This document shows, in pieces, positions 35,101-44,021 of a DNA stretch of 64,000 nt. The first letter of the stretch is position 1. Each line of letters opens with the position of its first letter. The position numbers and the translations under genes are program-made. The DNA is from Linyphia triangularis (lineage: Eukaryota; Arthropoda; Arachnida; Araneae; Linyphiidae). The DNA lies in assembly GCA_963978545.1 (NCBI GenBank), contig OZ021732.1, forward strand, positions 65,789,214 through 65,853,213, written 5' to 3'. The notes beneath the pieces were generated by a model. The model saw only the letters and a program-made list of their open reading frames with translations. It had not been told where the DNA came from and made no database searches.

Positions 35101-38100
35101 CAAGAAGAAAAATAATAAAGCCTGTAAAGGATGCAGTCAGATTGAAGAATTTTTTTAATAGTAAGGCTACCGTTGGCCGCGCTTCTAAATTAAAGGATAA
35201 CTAAAAACCTAACGAAAATATTAAGCAAATAATTAAGGTTCTAATATATTTTGTGAACAAAAACACCAGGTAAGTAGAAAAATAATCATGCCTGTGAAGG
35301 ATTTAGTGAGATTGAAGTTTGAGATTTTTTTTTAGCAGAAAGGCTACCGGTGGCAGCGCTTTTAAGTTATAGGATAACTAAAAATACAACAGAAATATGC
35401 AAATAAAATAAGGATTCTAATATACTTTGTTGACAAAAACGTCAGGCAAGAAGAAAAATAATCATGCCTGTAAAGGATTGAAGGTCAGATTGAAGTTTGA
35501 AGATTTTTTTTTAACAATAAGGCGCGCGAACAATAACGTTTTAACAATAACCCTCACGGGAGATGCAAGAAGGGAAACTCAAAATTCCCGGACATTTTTC
35601 TGATTTTGATCTGTCACCACCTTATCAACTCATGATTCCATATCGAGGGTTAATAGATTTTAATGGAGTATACGCACTTGATTACAAGAAAAGAAAGGGA
35701 GATTTTCATTGATTTGGAAATTTCGGCACACGTAACAACTAAAAAAAAATCGTAAGGGAAGGGAGAAACGATAGGTGGCCAGTTGATTAGTTTATTTAGT
35801 CTCCTCATCACGCCGTTTAATCGACCAGTGGAGATTTATAGGTCTAGCTTTGTTGTTTTAAAATGTAACTTAATTTTTTATTTTTTTTTCAAATACACAA
35901 GTGATCAACAAAGAAATTAAACTTCATTACTCACAGTACAAGTAGGTCTACTCCAATGATTTTTCTTTGGGTCATACACAAAAAATTGATTCGTCCACCC
36001 TCTCTAAATGAAAAAAAAAAATTATTTCATCAATTTGCAGTTTTAAAATGATTTGATATTTAAGTACAACACAAAATACAATTTTTATAGATAATTTGTC
36101 AGCTAACCCAAAGTAAATGATAGAAAACAAATTGAAAGTCATGGGAAGGGCCATTGTCTGGATTTCCAAACCCACCAAATACATAGAATCTGAAAATAAG
36201 AAAGGACAACGTAAATTATGAGATTGCAACTATTAATAATTTTAAAACTATTACTTTTGTTATAACACTCCTACTCCTGAATACTGAGTATGAGGACTTG
36301 ACTGGGTTTTTTAGAAGCTTAATTGTCAGGTGGATGAAATCTTTGCTAATAGAGCTAACTGTTATGATTTTAAAAAGTGTAGAAATCTGTTTAAATGAAC
36401 TAATTTGAATCCAAAGTTCTTTAAAAATATATATTTTTTGTTTTACCAAACTAATCAGAATCTTCAAAATGATTTTTATTTTTTTTATATTTCGCCTTCT
36501 CATTTTCCTATTTGTACCTTTTGAAAATAAGGGGGAAAAGTTATGTTTTTCCAAATATTTATGTGAATGTCTAGATGAAAAAATTTAGAAGATCAACATG
36601 AAATTTAGAATTTTATGTTAGAAAATTGCCTGAATAGTAATTACATAACAAGATTCTGAAAATACTTGCTTATACTATTTATTGTATGTGAAATTGTTAT
36701 AAAACTTCAAAGTTTATAAATATTAGTAAGAGAAACCCATTCTTAACACAATGGGTTCAAAAGATAATTTTTTATTATGTAAGGCAAAGAATATACTCTT
36801 TAAAACTAAGACAATTTGGTGTGCGAAAAACCATTTTACTCAAATAACAATTGTAATTTACGTTTATTTCATTTAAAAATGAAGTCGAATGCATCATGTT
36901 ATATGTAATTCACTTCACTTTCAGATAGTACCTCTTTACTAGATCCTAAAATACCTTCAACTATGTTACAACAGTAGGAAACATAAATTTTGAATACATT
37001 GTCATAAAACATGCTGCATTAGGTTAAGATTGTCACCATGTCGATATCAGTTGAAATATGTTTGTGCAATTAAGTATAATAATATTAATATACATCAATA
37101 AATTATTCCATGGGTCAAATGATTCATCATTTTTGACAGGTCAAATTGCATATATTTCTCAGTAAAAGAAAACAAGATGGAAATAAACATTAAATAACAC
37201 ATTAGACGTGAAAAATAATTGTATAGAAAGTCATTAAGTTAAAATGCAATGTGATATTGTTGCATGTAAAAAAAATTGCCAGAAAATTAAAAAAAGTGTC
37301 ATTTGAACCACTGTGTACTAAATAAAATTGTGCAAATGAAATCAGTAAAAAAATATTAATTCAAACTTGATATCCTAATTTAGGGCCAAGGAATAAATTT
37401 TAATAACATTACTATGCCACATTCTTGATGATAAGTTACTTCCAGTTGAATTTTGGTATGCCTTGTTTTTTTAAAAAAAAATTATAATTGGATATGTATT
37501 ATAAAAACTTTCTACACTCATAGCTGAATCAATGTATAGAAATTCGCCTAGAAAATATGAAAATTTGATTCAAAACGTTTATTTTGGACACAGAGAAATT
37601 TGCAATATACTGGAAAAGCTAAAACTATAAACATACAGCAGTCAGCATATAACCCAATTTAACTTTTGATCTTTACTTTTCTGAGATTGTATTAAAGCAG
37701 TGTTTAAACTGAGGAGAACCTTGCCATTTACAAGTGGAACTACCTGTATCAAGAAACACTATTAAAATTGATAAAATATGTTTAATTTTTTTATACATGT
37801 TTATCAAAACCTAAAAAAAATTAAATGTTTTAAGTTTGAAATGACAGAGAATGACTCAAAGCAATAAAATCTTTAATCGAACCTAAATAAAGTAATCTTA
37901 ACCTAGCTCACCAATCAATAGGCAAAACTGGAATAAAAAAACTTACTTATCATTGTAATTCCATCCTACCATCTTATCCACTGGAATAGGAGCAAATCCT
38001 GTAGGTTCCATAAGTTCCCAAAGAAAACTCACAAGATCAAGTTTATAAAGACGGTTTGTACAGCCTTCACCATTATATCCATAACCCCCAAACAAATATA

Positions 38101-41100
38101 AGGCATCGTCAATTATCACTGCTGCGGAACCAGACATGCCCGGTGGGCATTCTGATCCTGTATTTTTCTTTAAGTACCTTTAAAAAATATATAATTTCAT
38201 TTAGGATTTTTTATCTTTTAATATATAATAAGTGCTCAGAGGGTTAATTATTTTAAAGAAGTCAGAAGATTTGTTTAATAAAAAAACAGGTGTGATTATG
38301 ATTGACTATACAAAGTATCCCAAAAAAAAGATAAAAGGATTTACTTTCTTATTATATGGGTGATAGGCAAACAAGTTCAATGAAATTTTTTGAATAAGAC
38401 AGAAAAAAATTAATCTGGTAACACGAATACTATATTCAAACAATCTTAACATAACTTTAATTTTTACAATTTCTAATGACTTTCATTAAAAAAAAATTAA
38501 CTTAATATCTTAATAAAAAAAAACCAGCCAAATGCAAGTACTGAGACGCTGATTTGTTTTTCAAATGAGAGTACCACCAGGCAGCACAAAATGCAAGGTC
38601 AGGCAATCAGTGCTCAATAATCATCGCATCCACTGTTTTTTTTTAAAGCAGTACTTGTTAAAGATGGAATTTTCAAATAATAAAATTTTAAGAAAAAAAT
38701 GTGCCTTTCTTACTTTCTGAAAGCACTAACACTACATCACAAACACAAAATACAAGAAACTTAATTTGTATTGCTTTTAAATGTTCCAAATTTATACATA
38801 AACTATTTTTAAGAAAAAAGTTAAAGATAACATAGAGATGTAAAACTTTAAAATTATTCTAACTCAAGAATTTATTTTTAAAAAAAAATTCTTAATTTTC
38901 GAACAAATCTGAGTTAGAAATCCCAACTAGACTACCAGAATGGACTTCCAATGATAACTGACGACAAAGTTTACACTTTATACTAAATAGAACATAGATT
39001 TCAATATGTAAAAACACATTAGATTATTTTACTAATCAAATTTTTTATTTGCTCCAATTTTTTTAATGATAATTGTGGGAAAGATTAAAATCTGGTTATT
39101 ACTATTCTTTAGTTTGTACTGCATTAATCTCATAAAACAACCAACTTAACACCTTAAAGACTATCACTAGGCTATACTTTAAAAAGTGTTTACAATCAGG
39201 TATCATCTTTGGTTTCCTAAAGATAACAAAGACGTTTCACAAATTGGTAAAGCTTTACCGCAAAGTAATCAAAATAGTAAAATAGAATTCTCCTATATAA
39301 AAAGACTAACTCAAGAACATTATATTTCATCATAAAAAATCAATTCCACCTTACCACTTCTCTGTGGTACAGCTAAATATCCAGACTTCAGCACCACTGA
39401 AATAGGTATTTGCTAAAGCACCAGGATTTTCCTATAAATGAAGAAATAGAAAATGTGGTAAGTGGTTATTGATTATCTATGGCTTATCACCTGGAAAGAG
39501 AGCAAAGCACAAAGTAAGAGCAAACATTTCCACATAAAAAAGCAAATGATCAAGTATGATTAACCACACAGTAAGTGTTGCAGCAAGTAATCGTAGAATA
39601 TGTTAGAAAAAATACAAAATACAATAATGAGACAGAAGATCCAATTAATGTTCATTCTATAGTTTATTTAGAAGGGCAAAAATATTTTAAAAGTTTAAAT
39701 TAAGATATTAAAATCTGAGATTTAAAAGATATTTAGATCTTGGTTACACAATACACTATCTTGGTTTACTAAATTTTCATTGCAGGTTTAAAAAAATACT
39801 TCCATAAACTGCCTATTGTGTAATTGCTTGACACACAAAATTTTGTCGAATATCAATACCACAAAATAAAAATTATGCATATGAAATGAAAGTCTTTTAC
39901 TAAACAGCATGTTCCAGTTTCCAAATTCGAAAAACATCTGGCTACATGGCGGATAGACTACAAGTGTACAGTTAAACACCAAACTTTCAGTTTCAAAATT
40001 CGATTACCAACTGACATTAATAATTTATGGAACACATGGAACCTAAAAATTCTGGTAATTTGTCAATAGGGAATTTCTAAAGTAAAAATAAAAATTTTGC
40101 ATGTTTCGGATTGAAAAACTGCAATCCCATTCACAAACTTTTATTTTATTCTTTTAGTTATGGAAATATAACAAAATTATGGATCCAATATTAGATGTCA
40201 AATTTAAGAGATATTGAGAGTGAAAAAAATACAATGCAATAAGAGTTTATAATTTTCCATATTATTTCCAGCTAAATTGGGGGTTTCCACATTACTTCAG
40301 TCTTTTTCCAAATGAACAATTTAATGAGTGAAAATTTATCTAATAAAACAACTTTTGATCTTATAGATTGAACTCAAGATGCAGAGTTATTAAATAACAT
40401 TGAATAGTTAAGAAGCAGTGATAATTAAGGGATTTTTTAAAATTTGCTATTAACACTTTGGTTGGTTGTATTCAGATTATCTGGCGCCGTCAGCATCCTG
40501 AGGGATATAATGCGCCGAAACATTCGTCATTAGACAAGCCAACATACATTTACAAACACCCATGCCAACACGGGACTCGAACCCGCAACCTCGCGGTCTA
40601 GAAGCTAGCACGCTAACCACTATACTGTTTGGTCGGCGTTTTAACACTTTGGAAACAAACTTTTGATTAGTTACCTATAGACACAAAACTGACCTTATGG
40701 GACTATTTTTTGGCACAAATAGTTAGCTGAAGTGCTTGGATTTCAAATATAATAATAATGTTTTATGTTTCTAAGCGAAATATATTCAGTCATATAAATT
40801 CTACCTAAACTGTGTTACTATACATTATTAATCTGAATTAAATTTATCATCTAAAAGTTTCCAAACATTTAAAGATTGTTTTTATACTAATTCGACTGTC
40901 ATATACTATGCTTATAACAAAATCTTAGTGGCACTTTCTTTTAAATAAATTTATGTTATTGATCACAACTTAGGAATACTACTTTTAGTTGAACATTTAC
41001 AATAACAAAATATTTAGTATAACATGAACTAACAAAGTTTGAAATTTATTAATAAACTCTACAGAAATGTCGAGAAAATTAATGAAGGAATATGATGGTC

Positions 41101-41237
41101 ATGTTATTTTAATCGTTTAAAATACTTACTCTGTATCCTCCCCAAACGAGCATATATTTTTCGTACGGAACGGATATATGACCAGTTCTAGCGGGTGGCG
41201 TACCCATGGCAAGGCCCGTCCTTAAAGGTTGCACCAT
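23033..41237 (-). CDS. KLHDC2-like: Kelch-repeat CUL2 substrate receptor, KLHDC2-like (10 coding exons, 387 aa)
   Basis: Substrate-recognition subunit of a CUL2-Elongin B/C ubiquitin ligase. Its family (KLHDC2/KLHDC3/KLHDC10) binds C-terminal glycine degrons. I joined ten exons with GT-AG borders whose phases all agree: 41237-41130, 39431-39355, 38177-37947, 36189-36108, 36003-35935, 31079-30940, 30521-30409, 26321-26161, 26054-26002, 23162-23033. The total is 1164 nt, close to human KLHDC2 (about 406 aa). Six kelch Gly-Gly blades are visible. A BC-box (Ser342-Leu-x3-Cys347-x3-Leu351) and a Cul2-box (Leu364-Pro-x-x-Ile368) follow. Trp169, Arg214, Arg219 and Ser248 align with the human degron-pocket residues Trp191, Arg236, Arg241 and Ser269. 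The chain ends Asp-Gly-Ser, like the Gly-Ser end of human KLHDC2. The exon 4 donor is the least certain border. KLHDC1 is the alternative name. Confidence 0.9.
23713..24979 (-). mobile_element. Non-autonomous Helitron, family B, in intron 9
   Basis: Inverse copy of 15253-16457. On the minus strand it begins TCTATGATAATAATAAAAC after an A and ends GGGTATTCAGTTAG, where CTAG has mutated to TTAG. The internal 130-bp units are again present. Several changes from the plus-strand copy suggest an older insertion than family A. Confidence 0.75.
26002..26054 (-). CDS. KLHDC2-like: KLHDC2-like exon 9
   Basis: Residues 328-344 plus two bases of Arg345. TDIVVIRIAPKSLY matches the last strand of the propeller and opens the BC-box. 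Confidence 0.85.
26161..26321 (-). CDS. KLHDC2-like: KLHDC2-like exon 8
   Basis: Completes Ser274 and encodes residues 275-327. It has DCWMFDT, then KPRLWHCACS and VLIYGGCTSN, blade 6. The donor is GTGAGT. Confidence 0.9.
26399..27055 (-). pseudogene. 5'-truncated LINE fragment (RNase H and C-terminal region) in intron 7
   Basis: On the minus strand, broken frames encode an RNase H end (YGNESADKLTREGCNHPTPS), then SSTSLSRLASGLLKYL, a zinc-knuckle remnant with SAEHIL, and finally NGFLDLV. It ends in an A-run (plus-strand T-run at 26399-26409). This matches the C-terminus of I/Jockey-type arthropod LINEs. Frame changes and stops show it is dead. Confidence 0.7.
27745..28130 (+). repeat. Repeat family R, 5' half, in intron 7
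   Basis: It starts at the palindromic ATTACCCATATGTATACATAGGG end and matches the reference copy through the GTAGCTGCCATTGAAAAA block. It then diverges. Confidence 0.7.
28745..29430. repeat. Tandem repeat of about 187 bp, 3-4 units, in intron 7
   Basis: The blocks GAAGGAAGAATAAAAA and GTTGGAGTCCGGTCCAAAAG recur near 28895, 29080 and 29267. The units are CpG-rich compared with their surroundings (GCCGCCGACA, GGCGCCGT). The last unit is diverged. Confidence 0.8.
29600..29990 (+). repeat. Repeat family R, 3' half
   Basis: It matches the second half of the reference copy from CCCACCTTC through GTTGTACAATGTTCCAGACTCCTAG. It and 27745-28130 could be two halves of one copy split by the 187-bp tandem block. 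Confidence 0.55.
30409..30521 (-). CDS. KLHDC2-like: KLHDC2-like exon 7
   Basis: Completes Glu236 and encodes residues 237-273. VGRSWHSL (pocket Ser248) and LILYGGFS form blade 5. It ends with one base of Ser274. Confidence 0.9.
30940..31079 (-). CDS. KLHDC2-like: KLHDC2-like exon 6
   Basis: Residues 190-235 plus two bases of Glu236. SARAAHAAAV and VYIFGGR...R form blade 4. Arg214 and Arg219 match the two arginines that hold the substrate C-terminus in human KLHDC2. Confidence 0.9.
31697..34530 (+). mobile_element. Non-autonomous Helitron, family A, long-array copy in intron 5
   Basis: It begins TCTATATATATATAAGGC after an A (31696) and ends GGGTATTCAGCTAG before a T (34531). It carries a CTCA microsatellite at the 5' end, about sixteen 148-bp units, then a 3' section of about 430 bp that matches 10308-10740 almost base for base. 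There is no coding. It sits in the same intron as the 173-bp array. Confidence 0.88.
31770..34105 (+). repeat. 148-bp tandem repeat array (about 16 units)
   Basis: The phrase AAGGGGTCGAAAAG recurs every 148 bp from 31863 to 34083. Variants shared by neighbouring units (GGGGTTAAAC, and CCCACTTT in the units near 33779 and 33927) show local duplication. Short frames inside the array are not genes. Confidence 0.92.
35060..35530. repeat. Tandem repeat of about 173 bp, 3 units, in intron 5
   Basis: TTCTAATATA...TTG(TT)GA and AAGAAAAATAATCATGCCTGT recur at about 35065, 35237 and 35411. Unrelated in sequence to the 148-bp and 187-bp arrays. Confidence 0.75.
35935..36003 (-). CDS. KLHDC2-like: KLHDC2-like exon 5
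   Basis: Residues 167-189, starting Arg-Gly-Trp. Trp169 corresponds to the human degron-pocket Trp191. It ends SRPTCT before GTGAGT. Confidence 0.85.
36108..36189 (-). CDS. KLHDC2-like: KLHDC2-like exon 4
   Basis: Completes Lys139 and encodes residues 140-166, with FYVFGGFGN of blade 3. The donor chosen (TGG|GTTAGC) keeps phase 0. An earlier GT after FQF is also in phase and would shorten the exon by 21 nt. Confidence 0.75.
37947..38177 (-). CDS. KLHDC2-like: KLHDC2-like exon 3
   Basis: Completes Trp62 and encodes residues 63-138. It has PPGMSGSAAV and LYLFGGYGY, then LYKLDL...W, blade 2 in full. Confidence 0.9.
39355..39431 (-). CDS. KLHDC2-like: KLHDC2-like exon 2
   Basis: Residues 37-61 plus two bases of Trp62. 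It ends EVWIF...TEKW, the strand closing blade 1. Phase 0 in, phase 2 out. Confidence 0.85.
40450..40652 (-). mobile_element. tRNA-derived SINE with 12-bp TSD, in intron 1
   Basis: TTAACACTTTGG flanks the element (40450-40461 and 40641-40652). On the minus strand it has box A (TAGTGGTTAGCG), box B (GGTTCGAGTCCC) and a tail ending in CCAACC. It has the same family and orientation as 56585-56770. Confidence 0.9.
41130..41237 (-). CDS. KLHDC2-like: KLHDC2-like exon 1
   Basis: Residues 1-36, from the ATG at 41237 to GTAAGT. It holds the first blade motif RTGH...VWGGYR. A second in-frame Met (residue 11) is a possible start; I chose the first because the frame before it is untranslated-looking. 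Confidence 0.85.
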
Positions 41238-42623
41238 TATTTCAATTTGTAGTATAGATACAATTTAAAAACAAGAATATCTTAATGTTTACTTGTTACA
41301 CATTAAGACGAAGACATGATGCTGTAGAAAATGACAACGAACCTTCGTCGGTCAGATGTCAGAATCTTGTTTTTTTTTATAAAGTTTTCGTTTGTAATGT
41401 TGCCAACTTTTTATTTCTTAAAAAGTTTATTTTGTTCTTGGATAGAAATGAACTTAAAATTTATTGATCTCACAGTTATTTAAATTGACTGACGTCAAGT
41501 AACGTAATCTTTTTATTTGTCACTTGAACTTGAAAATGAATTTTTTTTCCTTTCAATTACCCATATGTATACACTAGCTGAATACCGATGCTTCGCTATG
41601 AAATTTTACCATGTGTATTTTAGCAATCAAAAGACATTCATGTATTTCACATTTCGATCCCGAAAAATTGATTCATGAAAATAGGAATAGCTTACTTGAT
41701 TTATGCTTGCCCGTGTTAACATTTGTTAAAAATTTATAATTGTGAATATATTGGAAATGTGACACTTGAATATCCCACATTTAGAACGTTAAACCTCCTT
41801 TTGACCTTTTTTAATTAGTTAATCGAGCAGAGCATTAGTATCGCGCCTTCGTCGCTGGGAGGAGGCTGTGTAGTGACGACTTCAAATAATAGATAAAACT
41901 TCTAGACACTATTAGAAACCTCTTTTGTCTAAGAAATAGAGTATCTGGCTGGGAAAGCAAAGGATGCACGATCGATCCCCGGCTCCCGCAAATAAAGCTC
42001 ATACGCTTTATAGTGCAATTGAAAGTTCTTTTTCTATTATTTTAGTATTTTGTTTCTTTTCTATGTCGTTTTTTATATCTACTTGCCTGACGATTTTCTG
42101 GCACCTGTTGTCTAGGATTATTAGAAGCTGAGTAAAAGTATTTATTCCTTTTATTGTATAAAAATTTCCTGTGTAGTTTTCAAAATTATCGGGAAAGGCT
42201 TTGCTTTTTAAGTCATCAGATATAGTATCTTGAAATTTATTTTTAGAATGCAACATATCCAAATACTGCCTTTGTGTTTCATTTTGATTTTTTTTTTTTT
42301 TTTAATTATTTCCAAAACTTGAAATAAATAAAATGTTACTCCTCTCTATTTTTGCATCTTCATTCTTCCTCTGTTCTAAACACTGTCTTTTGAATGCCGC
42401 AAGATCTAGTTAGATGATAAAAAAATTGTTAAAAATGTATTTTTTACTCTTCAACAGGGTTGCGTTTTCAAAATTATATTTCATGAATTATTTTTAACTA
42501 TTCTCAAAGGGTATAATTTATAATCGAGAAAAATCCCAATGTTCCACTTCCAATTTACTCACAATTGTAAAATTTACCACACATATCAACAGAGGCTTTA
42601 AGCAAGCATAAATAAAGTAAGAT
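41238..42623. other. Upstream region of the KLHDC2-like gene, then repeats
   Basis: It presumably holds the promoter and 5' UTR of the minus-strand gene just right of 41237, with no clear TATA or initiator. From 41550 it is repeat-derived: the first bases of an R copy, a Helitron A end, and further Helitron-like remnants near 42480-42620. No coding is seen. Confidence 0.45.
41574..41826 (-). mobile_element. Helitron A 3'-end fragment
   Basis: It starts CTAGCTGAATACC and matches the unique 3' section of family A with many changes, up to TTAATCGAG. It interrupts an R copy, whose start is at 41550-41573. Confidence 0.65.
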
Positions 42624-43042
42624 CTTCCCAAAAAAGCAACTAGACGACGTTATAAAAAAACCCCGCCAAGTCAGCCAGAAAAAGTTATGAAATCTGTAAT
42701 GTTTCGCCGCCATCAAGAGGCCGCGTTTAGTTTCTTTGAGGTACTTGTACACAGTGTACGATTAGGGAACTTGCACATAGGCAATCGGTACTTTGCAGGC
42801 TAGAGTTTTTATAAAATTAATCTCAGATCAGTGCAAAATAGCTGAGGCAAATCACAAATGAATGAAAATAACTCTAGCCTGCCAAGTTCTGATGCCTACG
42901 TACAAGTACCACAATCGTACATTGTGTACAAGTACCCCAAAGAAACTAAACGCGGCCGCTTTGCGGCAAACATTAGATTTCATAACTTTTTCTGGCTGAC
43001 TTGGTGGGATTTTTTACAACGTCTAGTTACTTTTTTGGGAAG
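42624..43042. mobile_element. Fold-back element with arms of about 180 bp
   Basis: 42624-42815 and 42860-43042 are imperfect inverse copies, from CTTCCCAAAAAAGCAACTAG to CTAGTTACTTTTTTGGGAAG. The arms include AAGTACC and AACGCGGCC blocks. The inner spacer is about 45 bp. Two short frames, one per strand, encode similar peptides only because of this inversion. Confidence 0.75.
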
Positions 43043-43264
43043 ACATCAATTATTTTTGTAGAGTTTGCTAACTTAACTGCAGTCGAGCCCTACTTTCCAA
43101 AAATTTGCCAAGCTTTTCAGTTACTCACATATTAAGTCAAAGTACTTTTTTTTCCAAACTGCTTAGTTGCATTTTATTCACATAAATTCGGTTTTAACCA
43201 TCGCCAAATACAAGATAATCTTACCACTTTGCCACCACATGACTCATGACTAATGTCTCTATGA

Positions 43265-43490
43265 GTAATATTTCAAAGAATATGAGTGCGGAACATCACA
43301 CAAAACTTTCAATTACACTTTAATACTGGTCACAGAATTTAAATTTGACAAGGATCAGTGTAATTTACTAATTTTTTTTTAAATTTTATTTTCAATACTT
43401 AAAAAAAATTGCCAGTTTGGCGATTTTTTTTTAGTAATAATTATTACAATAAAAAAAACTAAAAAAACTGCCAGAATTACGAAATTTACA
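43265..43490 (-). repeat. Repeat family R fragment, target of the Ty3 element
   Basis: Matches the 3' end of R in minus orientation (AACATCACACAAAACTTTC and GTGTAATTTAC). The Ty3/gypsy element is inserted at its edge. Confidence 0.55.
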
Positions 43491-43494
43491 ATAT

Positions 43495-43961
43495 TGTTAT
43501 GAATTTTCCCACTGAGGCAATGATGGCACAGTTTTCACGGTTTAAAAATATTTATTCTCTCTTCCGGAAACTCACAAAATTTATTCACAGGCAACAGTTT
43601 AATTACTCTCAAGCTTCAACACAAGCTTCAACAAAAATAACTTCGAATTCAGCGATTATACAAGCTCACTCCAATAGGTAAATAAAGCGATCAGCTTTCA
43701 ACGAACTCCGAAGTCAATCTGAAAACTTTCCCGTTCTCCAGTCCTTTATATACAAGCGCGTGAGACATTCTCGAAATTTCCAGCCAATTCATCGGAAAGA
43801 AATTTCTCGAAACGTCTCGATTACTTCAGGTGTTGCCACCTTTTCCTAACTTGTATAATCGCTATTAATTACTAAATAAAATTGGATAAAAAAATACATT
43901 ACAATAGAATTTTGAAATAATACGTCACTATTTACAATATATACAGACAATTTGTGCAACA
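43495..43961 (-). repeat. 3' LTR of the Ty3/gypsy element
   Basis: Begins TGTTATGAATTTTC and ends TTGTGCAACA in plus-strand reading. It has the same length as the other LTR. Confidence 0.95.
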
Positions 43962-43975
43962 TTTCCCCCTTCTTA
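43962..43975 (-). other. Polypurine tract
   Basis: AAGAAGGGGGAAA on the minus strand directly precedes the 3' LTR, the expected site for plus-strand DNA priming. Confidence 0.85.
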
Positions 43976-44021
43976 AAGACTGCACGTCCCGGGCAGTGAA
44001 GTCCTTAAGAGGAAAGGCAAT

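Noticed and set aside
41900..42000. tRNA-like stretch with GATCGATCCCCGG
   Set aside because: It resembles a T-arm, but no full cloverleaf or box A at the right distance could be drawn. Probably a decayed SINE or chance.
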